Origin: DATJMJ01 sp035503915
GTDB lineage: Bacteria; Actinomycetota; Acidimicrobiia; Acidimicrobiales; Palsa-688
DNA length: 64,000 bases
Assembly (NCBI GenBank): GCA_035503915.1
Contig: DATJSU010000022.1
Span: 1 to 64,000, forward strand
Reading direction: 5' to 3'
A model generated the notes under the pieces. It was not told the DNA's origin and made no database searches. It saw nothing but the letters and a program-made list of their open reading frames with translations. Within the stretch, counting starts at the first letter, position 1. The number at the start of each line of letters is the position of its first letter. This document shows, in pieces, positions 17,763 through 25,976 of the stretch. Both the position numbers and the translations under genes were made by a program.

Positions 17763-18383
17763 ATGAGCGAAACGCCAACTGATGCCCCGGTTGGCCGCAT
17801 GAAGTCGTGGTCGAACGCAACCGGGTGGTGTTCACCGCGATCGGGTATGTGGCAAAGGGTAGTCGCTTGCCTTGCCGGCACGGTAGGGCTCCTGGCGACG
17901 CTGACTACGCCAGCCGCTGCGACCAGCAGCTCAGGAGTAAGGCTAGCTCATGGCGGGCAAGGAGCCTACCTAGGTGTAAATATGGGCAGCTACATAGTCT
18001 TGATAATGGCGGTGAGCAAGACCATGGTGGATGTTAACGTGCACGCGTGGACAAGCTGTTATTACGGCTATGAAATGGTAAATGGCAAGAAGGTCAAGAT
18101 CCCACCCTCCCAAAGGGAAGAGTTCAGTTTTACGCATGGTTGGGGCATCTCCATGTCGCATGTTCAGCTAGGCGCGAGCGGCGCGTTCCACAAAAGCGAG
18201 ATAGTGCCGGGCCAGGATGGGAGCTCGCCCACGATTTCCGGCAAAATCGATGGCAGCCAGGCTTCTGGGACGTTCTCTGCTGCTGGCGTTCACGTCGGCC
18301 CGAACCAGTGTGACAGCGTCAACCTGACCTGGAAGGCGACCTTCGACCCAAGTGCAGAACCAAATCCGAGCGAGTTCGGCTGA
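17763..18383 (+). CDS. Secreted protein of unknown function
   Basis: The 206-residue product has a hydrophobic export segment (VVACLAGTVGLLATLTTPAAA, about residues 33-53) with an Ala-x-Ala type cleavage region. The mature domain has a polar, beta-like composition (MVDVNVHAWTSCYYGYEMVN, FTHGWGISMSHVQLGASG) and two cysteines. Codon use from 17950 to 18170 is less GC-rich than the neighbours. The start is uncertain; ATG 17763 or the methionine 28 codons later would both give a signal peptide. No family was recognised. Confidence 0.6.
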   Translation: MSETPTDAPVGRMKSWSNATGWCSPRSGMWQRVVACLAGTVGLLATLTTPAAATSSSGVRLAHGGQGAYLGVNMGSYIVLIMAVSKTMVDVNVHAWTSCYYGYEMVNGKKVKIPPSQREEFSFTHGWGISMSHVQLGASGAFHKSEIVPGQDGSSPTISGKIDGSQASGTFSAAGVHVGPNQCDSVNLTWKATFDPSAEPNPSEFG

Positions 18384-18557
18384 GGGGTGCGCCGACGTCG
18401 TCTCGCCGCCCTTCAAGAACTTCGGTTTCGTCTCCACCGCGTCCACATGAGCGGGCGCGCCGAAGGCTGTTGGTTCGGTGCCCGACGGCCGATCCTGTGC
18501 CCCGCATCCCGAGAGGCTGTCGCTCGAACCTGCGCCACAGTCTCCTAGCCTTGGCTC

Positions 18558-19505
18558 GTGAGCAGGCCGGTCGTCGTCCATGAACACCTTCGGAGGGCAC
18601 GAGAGACCTCGCCCGACGGCCTGGCCTGGCTCGAGCGGCTGCCCAGCCTCATTGCGGAGGCTTGCCTCGCCTGGGACATCGAGATCGCGGGGACGCCGTA
18701 CGAAGGGGGCGTATGTGGCTGGGTGGCACCGGTACGCGGCGCAATAGGTGAAGCCGTGCTCAAGGTCAGCTGGCCGCACGACGAAGCGGCGACCGAGGCC
18801 GTGGCGCTGCGTTGGTGGGACGGCGCCGGCACGGTCCGGTTGCTAGCCGAAGATAGCGACGCCTGGACGATGCTGCTCGAGCGCTGCGAGCCCGGCACAC
18901 CACTGCGCGAGGTCGGTCTGCCCAACGAGCGCGGGTTGGCGATCGGTGCCGAACTGCTGAACGCCCTTTGGGGCAAAGGAGCCCCGCCGCGCGATGGCCC
19001 GCGCTTCGACTCGATGGCGCAAGTCTGCGACGAGTGGGCGCGGGAGGCTGAGCGCCGGGCCGAAAGGTACCGCGCTGCACTGTGTGCGCTCGGGACGGAC
19101 CCAGGCATCCTCACCCTGGGCATCGAGCTGCTCCGCGGGCTCCCTCGCTCTTCGGGTCGGCAGGTTGTGGTGCATGGTGACTTCAACCCGGGTAACCTGC
19201 TCGCCGCGACTCGTGCTCCGTACCTAGCCATCGACCCGAAGCCCATGATCGGCGACCCTGCCTACGACCCATGGTCGCTGGTCGCCCAGCTGGACTGGCC
19301 CTTCCGGCTCCCCGACGCGGCGCGCCCCGTTGCCGAACGCATCCGCCGGCTCGCGGAGCTGGTCGATCTCGTCCCGGAACGAATCGCCGCCTGGGGCGTC
19401 GCGCGCGACGTGCACGGAGGCCTGTGGGCGGCCTCGGAGGGGAACGCTGCGCTCGGAGCGAAATGGATCCGCTCGGCGACAATCACCGCGCCGATGCTGA
19501 GCTGA
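18558..19505 (+). CDS. APH(6)/hydroxyurea-type aminoglycoside phosphotransferase family protein
   Basis: The 315-residue protein has the protein-kinase-like fold of the aminoglycoside 6-phosphotransferase (APH_6_hur) group. Visible motifs are the ATP-anchoring lysine in EAVLKVSWPHDEA, the Brenner catalytic motif QVVVHGDFNPGNLLA, and the metal-binding IDPKPMIGDPAYDPWSLVAQ. The WTMLLERCEPGTPL segment is typical of the hinge. Relatives phosphorylate streptomycin or similar small molecules, but many chromosomal copies have no known resistance role. Active residues appear intact. It is a single gene. Confidence 0.85.
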   Translation: MSRPVVVHEHLRRARETSPDGLAWLERLPSLIAEACLAWDIEIAGTPYEGGVCGWVAPVRGAIGEAVLKVSWPHDEAATEAVALRWWDGAGTVRLLAEDSDAWTMLLERCEPGTPLREVGLPNERGLAIGAELLNALWGKGAPPRDGPRFDSMAQVCDEWAREAERRAERYRAALCALGTDPGILTLGIELLRGLPRSSGRQVVVHGDFNPGNLLAATRAPYLAIDPKPMIGDPAYDPWSLVAQLDWPFRLPDAARPVAERIRRLAELVDLVPERIAAWGVARDVHGGLWAASEGNAALGAKWIRSATITAPMLS

Positions 19506-19782
19506 CAGCTACCGGGTGCTTTGGTGCGCGGCTCCTACGCCGGTCGAAGCAGCCACGAGCAGTACCGAACAAGCCGTTATGCCGATTACCTCTTACCTGC
19601 CGGTGAGCCGCGGCCTGTTCTGGATGGGAAACCGCCGGCCTGAGTGACCCAAAGGCGCTAAGACGCCAAGGCCCGGACAGTCCCGGTGAACTTGGGGTGA
19701 CCCGGCCCCGATGTCTGCTAGCCGTTCACGCTGGCCGGCACGAGCGTGCTCGTGGCGGCGGCGCCATCGAGATCTCGCCGGG

Positions 19783-20574
19783 TCAGATGACCAGCTCAAT
19801 GACCCCATAGGCAGTGGACAGGTACTTTGTGAACACAGAACTGGGTTCTGCCTTGACTTCGGACGCCGGGGGCGCTGCGACAGAGACAGGAGTGTTGTAA
19901 CTGAAGTAGTCGGTGGTTCCGGTGGTGGGGAGCCCTTTGGCGGGGACAGCCATGACTTTGTTTTGCACCAGCTGGTTCTCCGCGTCCACCCAGTACCAGA
20001 ACTTCGTGAGGCCATACGGGGGGCGGGGCAGGTCTATCAGGTAGCCCATGGCCTTCACGCCGTCGATGATGCTGGTCCCCAACCTGTGCGCTTCGTCAGC
20101 GGGCTCCTTGCGCAGCTGCGCCGGCACGTCAGCAAGGTACATGGCGATGAACTGGAAAAACGTGGCCATCCCCTCCGAGGAGCCCTCTCCCACCGTAACC
20201 CAGGACTTGCCACCCGTCGCCAATGCAAGGCCGGGGTACGACAGGTACACAACGGCCTTTACCAACAGCAAATCGACGGTGGTGGGCTTGTCCGAGCCGC
20301 CCGGAAAGGTCATTGCCAGCCTGCCTGGCACGTGCAGTGTGATCGACGCTGTGCCGGTAACGAAGTTCAGCGCGCCACTGGCGGTCACCTGGATGGGCAC
20401 CGAGCTGTCACCCGGTAGCGGTAAAGAGCCGCTGGTGAACACCCGGACTGTGGTCGGCACAGATGTGGTGCCCGAAATCGCCTCAGCGGCAGCGGGCGAC
20501 CCGACAGCGCTGCCGCTTGCAACCAGCGCTCCCCACAGCACCAGCACCCTGATCCCTTTGTGCACTCCAGGCAT
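19783..20574 (-). CDS. LppX/LprG-like secreted protein
   Basis: ATG 20574 is preceded by GGAGGGA at good spacing and gives a 263-residue product with a signal peptide (IRVLVLWGALVASGSAVGSPAAAEA). The mature part has the pattern of mycobacterial LppX/LprAFG-like lipid carriers: TASITLHVPGRLAMTF, VDLLLVKAVVYLSYPGLALATGGKSWVTV and the ending YFSYNTPVSVAAPPASEV. No lipobox cysteine is visible, so it is probably secreted or membrane-anchored. Such proteins hold acylated lipids in a hydrophobic cavity; the ligand here is unknown. A similar gene lies at 30984. Confidence 0.6.
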   Translation of the reverse strand: MPGVHKGIRVLVLWGALVASGSAVGSPAAAEAISGTTSVPTTVRVFTSGSLPLPGDSSVPIQVTASGALNFVTGTASITLHVPGRLAMTFPGGSDKPTTVDLLLVKAVVYLSYPGLALATGGKSWVTVGEGSSEGMATFFQFIAMYLADVPAQLRKEPADEAHRLGTSIIDGVKAMGYLIDLPRPPYGLTKFWYWVDAENQLVQNKVMAVPAKGLPTTGTTDYFSYNTPVSVAAPPASEVKAEPSSVFTKYLSTAYGVIELVI

Positions 20575-20683
20575 CAGTCCCTCCGTTCCCCCAGCAGCAC
20601 CTACACGATCCGCCCTCTGCCTGTTCGTCCAAGTGCAGCGGCCGTTCGATGGTACTAACTCTAGGTAGAGGCGTTCCCGCAGT

Positions 20684-20812
20684 GTAGCGCTCGAGCTCGC
20701 CGATGAGCGCACGCACGTTCTCGTGATGCTAGGCGCCGGCACATATCGTCGGCGTATAGAAAACCAAATACGTTCTGGCAACATCACGCTGGCTTGACTG
20801 GAGGTATGACCC
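20684..20812 (-). repeat. Copy 1 of a duplicated response-regulator promoter region
   Basis: This stretch aligns with 23835-23964 without a gap over most of its length (constant offset 3151). On the minus strand it contains a promoter-like TTGCCA (20781-20776), a 17-base spacer and TATACG (20758-20753). An imperfect copy of the copy-2 palindrome follows, then a GTG (20716) opening a short frame MRALIGELERY that mirrors the start MRVLIVEDEPY of the intact regulator. After about 11 codons similarity is lost, so copy 1 is a promoter plus a stub. Confidence 0.7.
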
Positions 20813-20948
20813 ACAGCGGACCAGCACGAGTAGCGGCTCGCGTTCCCCGGGGTGCCAGGGACAACTGCTCCATGAGGCCGTAGGGGAGCCCGTGGCAGCA
20901 CCTTCGGACCGACCCCCCGAGGGCCGGGTCGTTTCGCAAGGAGTAATG

Positions 20949-21497
20949 ATGCGTCTTTCGTTGCTGTCGGCAGTTGCGGCCGTCGCCTTGGGGTCGACCG
21001 TGGCCGCCTGCTCGGGCGGGTCGAAGTCTCCGGCGGTCGCTACCGCCGGTTCGCAGCCGGCGACGACCGCCGCCGCTGCGGGAGGACCAGGCTCGTCGGG
21101 GCAGGCTCCGCTCGCCGAAGCTGAGGCGTACTCGCAGTGCATGCGCAGCCACGGCGTCCCGAACTTCCCCGACCCGGTGCTGACCCCCAGCGGGCGTTAC
21201 GGGTACAGGACCCCCGGGATCGACCCGCGCTCGGCTGGGTTCCAGGGAGCGCTGCAGGCGTGCAAGGGCCTCCCCTCACCGTGGCAGTCCACCGGCCAGC
21301 AGCTCTCCCCCGCACAACAGCAGGCGTGGTTGAGCTGGGCCAAGTGCGTCCGCGCCCACGGGGTGCCAAACTTCGCCGACCCGACCTTTTCGGGCAGCGC
21401 AGCCCAGGTTTCCGGCGGGTCGAGCTCGCCGCGGTTGCCGTCTGCGATGGACGCCTGCAAGTCGCAGATGCCGTCCACTGGTGGCCTTGGCGGGTGA
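20949..21497 (+). CDS. Lipoprotein with duplicated C-M-R-x-H-G / F-P-D-P motif
   Basis: ATG 20949 follows AAGGAG at good spacing. The 182-residue product begins with a lipoprotein signal ending in the lipobox TVAAC, then a low-complexity Ala/Gly/Ser/Thr linker. The mature part has two copies of one motif, AYSQCMRSHGVPNFPDP and SWAKCVRAHGVPNFADP, each followed later by a cysteine helix (LQACKGL, MDACKSQM). Conserved Cys, Met and His suggest a metal- or heme-related site or a disulfide scaffold, but no function is known to me. Two more family members occur at 27385 and 32009. Confidence 0.75.
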   Translation: MRLSLLSAVAAVALGSTVAACSGGSKSPAVATAGSQPATTAAAAGGPGSSGQAPLAEAEAYSQCMRSHGVPNFPDPVLTPSGRYGYRTPGIDPRSAGFQGALQACKGLPSPWQSTGQQLSPAQQQAWLSWAKCVRAHGVPNFADPTFSGSAAQVSGGSSSPRLPSAMDACKSQMPSTGGLGG

Positions 21498-21573
21498 CCG
21501 GCAGTGTTGCCGCCAAGGGCTCACGCCTCGCCGGGACGTGTCACTCGGGTGACGGGTGCCCGGGAGCGTCAGG

Positions 21574-21990
21574 GTGAGGGTCTTGGTCGTTGAGGATTGC
21601 CAGCCTCTCTCGGCGCCGACGACTACCTGGTGAAGCCGTTCCATCTCCCCGAGCTCGTCATGAGGGTCCGAGCCCTGGCCCGGCGCCGGCCACGCGCCGT
21701 GCCAAGGGCCGTTCGCGCCGGTGGGGTGGAGCTCGACTGCTTGTCCCGCCTCGCCCGGCGCCAGGGCCGCCTGCTCGCGCTTTCAGCGAAGGAGCTGGCG
21801 GTGCCGGAGGCGCTCATGGTCGCATCGCCCGGCTACCTGAGCGCCGAGCAGCTCCTGGAAAAGGCCTGGGACGAGAACGCCGACCCTTTCACAAAGACGG
21901 TGACGGTCACCATCGGCAGGCTCCGGCGCAAGCTCGGAGAGCCCCAAGTGATAGGAACGACCGTCGGGGTAGGGTACCGGCTCGTCGGCC
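21574..21990 (+). pseudogene. OmpR-type response regulator with deleted receiver domain
   Basis: The GTG at 21574 starts VRVLVVEDC, the usual first strand of a receiver domain. The sequence then jumps, with a frame change near 21597, to LGADDYLVKPFHLPELVMRV from the end of the receiver. A complete winged-helix DNA-binding domain follows (LSAKELAVPEALM, ADPFTKTVTVTIGRLRRKLG, TTVGVGYRLV). Roughly 75 receiver residues including the phosphoacceptor Asp are lost. If translated from an internal start the DNA-binding domain alone might still be made. It is convergent with the sensor kinase gene. Confidence 0.75.
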
Positions 21991-21991
21991 C

Positions 21992-23179
21992 TCAACTTGA
22001 CGAATGCCGAGTGCCAAGCCAACTTCGGGCCGCCGGCGGAGGCACTCTCGGGGCCGTGCGGTAATTCCCCTGATCGTCAGCTGCCAGTGTGCGGTGGCGC
22101 GCCGGTAGTCGCACCGTGACGCAGAGCCCGCCTGAGAGGCGGGGGGTGAGTGTGAGGCTCCCGTCGTGTGCCTGGGTGATGCTTTTAACGATTGCCAGGC
22201 CGAGGCCGGCACCCGCGTGGTCGGTACGTACGCGCCCGGTGCCTCGAACAAATGGCTCGACAAGGCTTGGGACCAGCTGTGGGGCGAGCTTTTGGCCGGT
22301 GTTCTCGACGGTGAGCACCACACTCTTGGGGTGAAGGGTGGTCGTGACCCACACGGTGCCGTGCCCAGGCAGATTGTGGACGATCGCGTTGTGCACGAGG
22401 TTCGTCGTCAGCTGCAACAGGAGCGCTTCTGAGCCCATGGTCGGGGTCATGTCGCCGGAGGTCTCGATGGTGACGCCGTGCTTTTCTGCGAGAGGAAGGA
22501 GCGTCTCGGTGGCTTCTTCGGCTACGAGCGACAGGTCGACGTGTACTGGGGTGAAGGACCGCCGGTCGGCGCGGCTGAGCAGGAGCAATGCTTCGGTGAG
22601 GTCGATCGCCCGGGTGTTGACGACATGGAGGCGCTCGACAAGCTCGCCGCTGTCGCCGTTCAGGTCATTGCGGGCCGCGTCGAGAAGGGCCTGTGTGATC
22701 GCCAGCGGGGTGCGCAGTTCGTGGGAGGCGTTGACAGCGAACCTCTGCTGTTGGGCGATGTTGGCTTCTATCCGGGCGAGCATGGTGTCGAAGGCGTCAG
22801 CAAGCTCGCGGAACTCGTCTTTGCGGCCCTGCAGCCGGACCCGGTGGGAGAGTGACCCGGTCGCGGCGATGCGAGTGGCGTCCGTGATGCGAGCCAAGGG
22901 GGCCAGCATCCGGCCGGCGAGGAGCCACCCTCCCAGCAAACCGAACACCAGCAGGAACGCCAGCACGGCGGCAGCCCGCGGTGCGAAAACGTGCAGGAGG
23001 TTGGACCGGACCGGAAAAACACCATGGACGATGGGCGTGCTGATGAACGCACGCTCGGGGACGTAACGCAACAGGAACACCCACACGGCGGCGAGCAGCA
23101 AGGCGCCTGCGAGCATGAGGAAACCTGCGTAGCTGAGGGTCAACCTGAGGCGGACGCTCAAACCAGGGTCTCTATCCAC
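21992..23179 (-). CDS. Membrane sensor histidine kinase
   Basis: The 395-residue kinase has two transmembrane helices (about residues 10-37 and 67-89) enclosing a short extracytoplasmic loop. A HAMP region follows (about 90-142), then the dimerisation/phosphoacceptor helix NASHELRTPLA with His153, and a HATPase domain (NLVHNAIVHN N-box, TDHAGAGLGLAIVKSI G-box). It is an EnvZ/PrrB-like transmitter. Its start overlaps the end of the OmpR-type regulator gene by eight bases, so both are co-translated; the stimulus cannot be inferred. The last 35 residues after LPARHRT are probably disordered. Confidence 0.93.
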   Translation of the reverse strand: MDRDPGLSVRLRLTLSYAGFLMLAGALLLAAVWVFLLRYVPERAFISTPIVHGVFPVRSNLLHVFAPRAAAVLAFLLVFGLLGGWLLAGRMLAPLARITDATRIAATGSLSHRVRLQGRKDEFRELADAFDTMLARIEANIAQQQRFAVNASHELRTPLAITQALLDAARNDLNGDSGELVERLHVVNTRAIDLTEALLLLSRADRRSFTPVHVDLSLVAEEATETLLPLAEKHGVTIETSGDMTPTMGSEALLLQLTTNLVHNAIVHNLPGHGTVWVTTTLHPKSVVLTVENTGQKLAPQLVPSLVEPFVRGTGRVRTDHAGAGLGLAIVKSITQAHDGSLTLTPRLSGGLCVTVRLPARHRTLAADDQGNYRTAPRVPPPAARSWLGTRHSSS

Positions 23180-23867
23180 GGTCTCCTCCCACAGGCCCGG
23201 TGCCGGGTGCCGCGTTGATGCGGTAGCCGACGCCGGCCACAGTGGCGATGACCCAGGGTTCGCCGAGGCGTTTGCGCAGTGCGGACACGGTGATGCGCAC
23301 GGCGTTGGTGAACGGGTCGGCGTTCATATCCCACGCCCGTTCCAGTAGCTCTTCGGCGCTGATGACACCGCCTTCGGCAGCGACGAGGACTTCGAGCACA
23401 GCGAACTGCTTCCGGGTCAGCGCGACGTAGTGGCCGTTGCGGTAGACCTCGCGGCGGAACGGGTCCAGGCGCAAGCCTGCGATCTCTCGCACGGGCGGCC
23501 TGTTGTGGGCGCGCCTGCGGTCCAGCGCCCTGAGACGGAGCACGAGCTCGCGGAGTTCGAACGGCTTGGTGAGGTAGTCGTCAGCGCCGAGGCCAAAGCC
23601 GGTGGCCTTGTCGTCGAGCCGGTCGGCAGCGGTGAGCATGAGGATTGGCATGCCGCTGCCGGAGGTGACGATACGCCTGGCGATCTCGTCGCCCGAGGGC
23701 CCGGGGATGTCGCGGTCGAGGATGGCGATGTCGTACGCGTTGATGCTCAGCAGTCCCAGAGCGGTGCCGCCATCACCGGCGATGTCGGCTGCGATCGCCT
23801 CCGAGCGGAGGCCGTCGCGGACGGCTTCTGCCATGTAGGGCTCGTCCTCGACGATCAGCACGCGCAC
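23172..23867 (-). CDS. OmpR/PhoB-family response regulator
   Basis: The 231-residue regulator has a receiver domain (MRVLIVEDEPYMAEAV, phosphoacceptor Asp51 in IAILDRDIPG, DDYLTKPF lysine loop). Its winged-helix effector domain follows (RREVYRNGHYVALTRKQFAV, NAVRITVSALRKRLG, VIATVAGVGYRI). It is the partner of the kinase encoded immediately downstream. GTG 23867 is the start; transcription probably begins at the promoter with the 21-base palindrome just upstream. The DNA-binding domain is close in sequence to that of the broken regulator at 21574, suggesting a duplicated system. Confidence 0.94.
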   Translation of the reverse strand: MRVLIVEDEPYMAEAVRDGLRSEAIAADIAGDGGTALGLLSINAYDIAILDRDIPGPSGDEIARRIVTSGSGMPILMLTAADRLDDKATGFGLGADDYLTKPFELRELVLRLRALDRRRAHNRPPVREIAGLRLDPFRREVYRNGHYVALTRKQFAVLEVLVAAEGGVISAEELLERAWDMNADPFTNAVRITVSALRKRLGEPWVIATVAGVGYRINAAPGTGPVGGDRG

Positions 23868-23964
23868 ACCTACGCGATGCTAGGCGCCGGTACATATCAC
23901 CGGCGTATCGAAAACCACATCCGTGCTGGCAAACATCACGCTGCCTTGACTTGGAGCCATGGCC
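23835..23964 (-). repeat. Copy 2 of the duplicated response-regulator promoter region
   Basis: This is the intact counterpart of 20684-20812. It covers the first codons of the regulator gene and about 97 bases upstream. Identity is high through the promoter and palindrome and continues past the -35 element, with a single-base indel near 23932. Confidence 0.7.
23885..23932 (-). promoter_or_regulatory. Promoter and palindromic operator of the two-component operon
   Basis: On the minus strand TTGCCA (23932-23927), 17 bases, then GATACG (23909-23904) form a plausible sigma-70-type promoter. The sequence from 23905 to 23885 is a perfect inverted repeat, CGCCGGT / ACCGGCG around GATATGT, positioned where it would cover the transcription start. 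Conservation of both elements in copy 1 supports function. Confidence 0.55.
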
Positions 23965-24187
23965 TACGACAGGCCAGAACGAACGCCTGGCCGCCGTGCC
24001 CGATCGGGAGCGCGGCACTTGGTGGTTCGGTTGCCGGAACTCCGGTGTGCTGGCCGAGGGGATGACGACCACGTCTCGACCAGCGGCTGTGACCACAGCT
24101 TAGTTGGTTAGGCATTACATAAAACTGGTAATGGGCACCGCGGAGACAACTGAAGAGCGCGCCCGAACCTCGCCCAGTTGTCGCGTC

Positions 24188-24253
24188 GTTCAACGGATTA
24201 ACACCAAAACTTCTATCTGCGTACACCTGTTGTTCATCTTTTGGTCATTGGGA
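24188..24253 (+). promoter_or_regulatory. PHO-box-like array of six 11-base units
   Basis: Six in-phase 11-mers can be read: GTTCAACGGAT (24188), TAACACCAAAA, CTTCTATCTGC, GTACACCTGTT, GTTCATCTTTT (24232) and GGTCATTGGGA (24243). The G-T-T-C-A core with 11-base period is the arrangement bound by PhoP/PhoB-type regulators in actinobacteria. The array ends 32 bases before the phosphate transporter start. Confidence 0.65.
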
Positions 24254-24285
24254 CGACACCTGGCGTTGAGACTGTGGTGGGTGCC

Positions 24286-25812
24286 ATGACAGCCGGGACC
24301 GGGGCCGGTCCGTACGCCGACGACTATTGCAGTTCGAGCATTGCCACCGCCCTGGACGAAGCACCGCGAAGCCGGTACCACTTTCGGACAGTGGTGGTCT
24401 CCGGTGTCGGGTTCTTCACCGATGCTTACGACCTCTTCGTCATCAGCACGGTCGCCACTCTGGTCGCAGCTCAATGGCATTTGACGACCTTCCAGAAGAG
24501 CTGGGTCACCGGTGCCGCCATCCTGGGTGCCTTCATCGGCGCCATCGTGTTCGGCCGCATAGCCGACAGGCTCGGGCGCAAGAGCGTGTACGTCACCGTG
24601 GCGGTGGTGATGATCGTCGGCGCTCTCCTGTCTTCGCTCTCACCTGGCTTTGCCTGGCTTGTCTGTGCCCGTTTCCTCCTCGGGCTTGGGATTGGGGGGG
24701 ACTACCCCGTATCGGCCGTGTTGATGAGCGAGTACTCCAACCGGAGCGATCGCGGCCGGCTGGTAGGTCTTGTGTTCTCAATGCAGGCTTTGGGGCTCAT
24801 CATTGGCCCGCTGGTGGCGCTGTCACTTATTTCGTCGGGCGTCAGCCACGGCACCACCTGGCGTTTACTACTAGGGCTTGGAGCCCTGCCTGCCGCGGGT
24901 GTGCTGTGGCTGCGGACTCTGATGCCTGAGTCACCCCGGTTCGTCGCCGAGGTACGCGGCAACGCGACCAAGGCGGCCGCCGAACTGATGGCTTTCTCCG
25001 ACGGCATTGCTTCGGCTCGGGGCGCGTACAGCGGGACAATCGCTTTGCCGTGCCGTCAGGAGGCGGCGGTGAAAGGCTCCTCGGCCTCCTCCCTTTGGGA
25101 GCTCCTGAGAGAACCCAGTATGCTCCGGCTGCTGCTAGGAACAGCCGGCGGCTGGCTCCTGTTCGATTACGCCTACTACGGCAATACCCTTTCGCTGCCG
25201 GCCATCCTGAAGGAGGTGTCGCCGAACGCGTCGGTCAGCATGCAACTTGTCCAAAGCCTGGTCCTGTTCCTCATCTTTGCCCTACCCGGTTATGTTTTCG
25301 CCTTCTCGTTCATGGACCGGATAGGGCACCGTCGGCTGCAGTTGATCGGCTTCGCCGTCATGACGGCCGCCTTTCTGGCATTGGGCTTGGCCCACTCTCT
25401 CACCGCCCACGTGGCGCCGTTCCTGGCCATTTTTGGGGTGAGTTACCTGTTCATAGAGTTCGGGCCGAACAGCACGACTTTCGTCCTTCCGTCCGAACTG
25501 TTCCCGGTGCGGGCGAGGACAACCGGCCACGGCATTTCCGCCGGCCTCGGCAAACTGGGTGCATTTGTGGGTGTCTTCTTGGTCCCGTCCTTGCAGGCCC
25601 ACATAGGGCTGCGCGGCATGCTCATCGTCGCCGCTGTCGCCTCAGTCGCAGGCATGGCCCTGACACTGCTCCTGCCCGAGCCGGCCGGGAGGTCTCTCGA
25701 CGAGGTTGTCGCAGGCAAAACAGTCCAGCTCCACACCCGGTCGGTGGACGTCGGTCCCATTGCCGACGAGGTTGCGCCGGACAGTCAGGAAGTCCTGGCC
25801 GGGGGACGTTGA
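24286..25812 (+). CDS. PHS-family (MFS) inorganic phosphate transporter
   Basis: The product of about 508 residues has twelve predicted membrane helices and the phosphate:H+ symporter signature. It shows VVSGVGFFTDAYDLFVIS in helix 1, GRIADRLGRKSVYVTVAVVM (MFS motif A), GLGIGGDYPVSAVLMSEYSN in helix 4, and ELFPVRARTTGHGISAGLGK in the C-half. The longer frame from 24241 is not used because it would place the start inside the PHO-box array; ATG 24286 leaves a normal leader. A PHO box upstream and phoU downstream strongly support phosphate as substrate. Confidence 0.9.
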   Translation: MTAGTGAGPYADDYCSSSIATALDEAPRSRYHFRTVVVSGVGFFTDAYDLFVISTVATLVAAQWHLTTFQKSWVTGAAILGAFIGAIVFGRIADRLGRKSVYVTVAVVMIVGALLSSLSPGFAWLVCARFLLGLGIGGDYPVSAVLMSEYSNRSDRGRLVGLVFSMQALGLIIGPLVALSLISSGVSHGTTWRLLLGLGALPAAGVLWLRTLMPESPRFVAEVRGNATKAAAELMAFSDGIASARGAYSGTIALPCRQEAAVKGSSASSLWELLREPSMLRLLLGTAGGWLLFDYAYYGNTLSLPAILKEVSPNASVSMQLVQSLVLFLIFALPGYVFAFSFMDRIGHRRLQLIGFAVMTAAFLALGLAHSLTAHVAPFLAIFGVSYLFIEFGPNSTTFVLPSELFPVRARTTGHGISAGLGKLGAFVGVFLVPSLQAHIGLRGMLIVAAVASVAGMALTLLLPEPAGRSLDEVVAGKTVQLHTRSVDVGPIADEVAPDSQEVLAGGR

Positions 25813-25891
25813 ACCCTGAGCAGGCCTGGCGCGGCCCCCGGAGGGCTTCGGCGACAGTGCTTGCGGTGCTCCATGGCCTTGGCGGTCCGAC

Positions 25892-25913
25892 CTAAGTTGA
25901 ACAAAAAGTGAAC
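25892..25913 (-). promoter_or_regulatory. PHO-box-like direct repeat upstream of phoU
   Basis: On the minus strand two adjacent 11-mers read GTTCACTTTTT (25913-25903) and GTTCAACTTAG (25902-25892). The site lies 63 bases before the phoU start but in the opposite orientation to the gene, which is unusual. Confidence 0.55.
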
Positions 25914-25976
25914 AGAGGCAGGTCAGCGTCCTGGTCAATCAACTGCGGGACCGCTTTCAGCCGATAGACATGGGAC

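Noticed and set aside
19640..19705. A structured-looking stretch (aaaggcgctaagacgccaagg) resembling a riboswitch core
   Set aside because: It has one small hairpin but does not match c-di-GMP, cobalamin, SAM or ydaO consensus elements that I can recall, and it lies downstream of genes on both strands rather than in a leader.
24241..24285. Upstream start of the phosphate transporter at GTG 24241
   Set aside because: It lies inside the PHO-box array and adds 15 residues with no conservation; ATG 24286 fits better.
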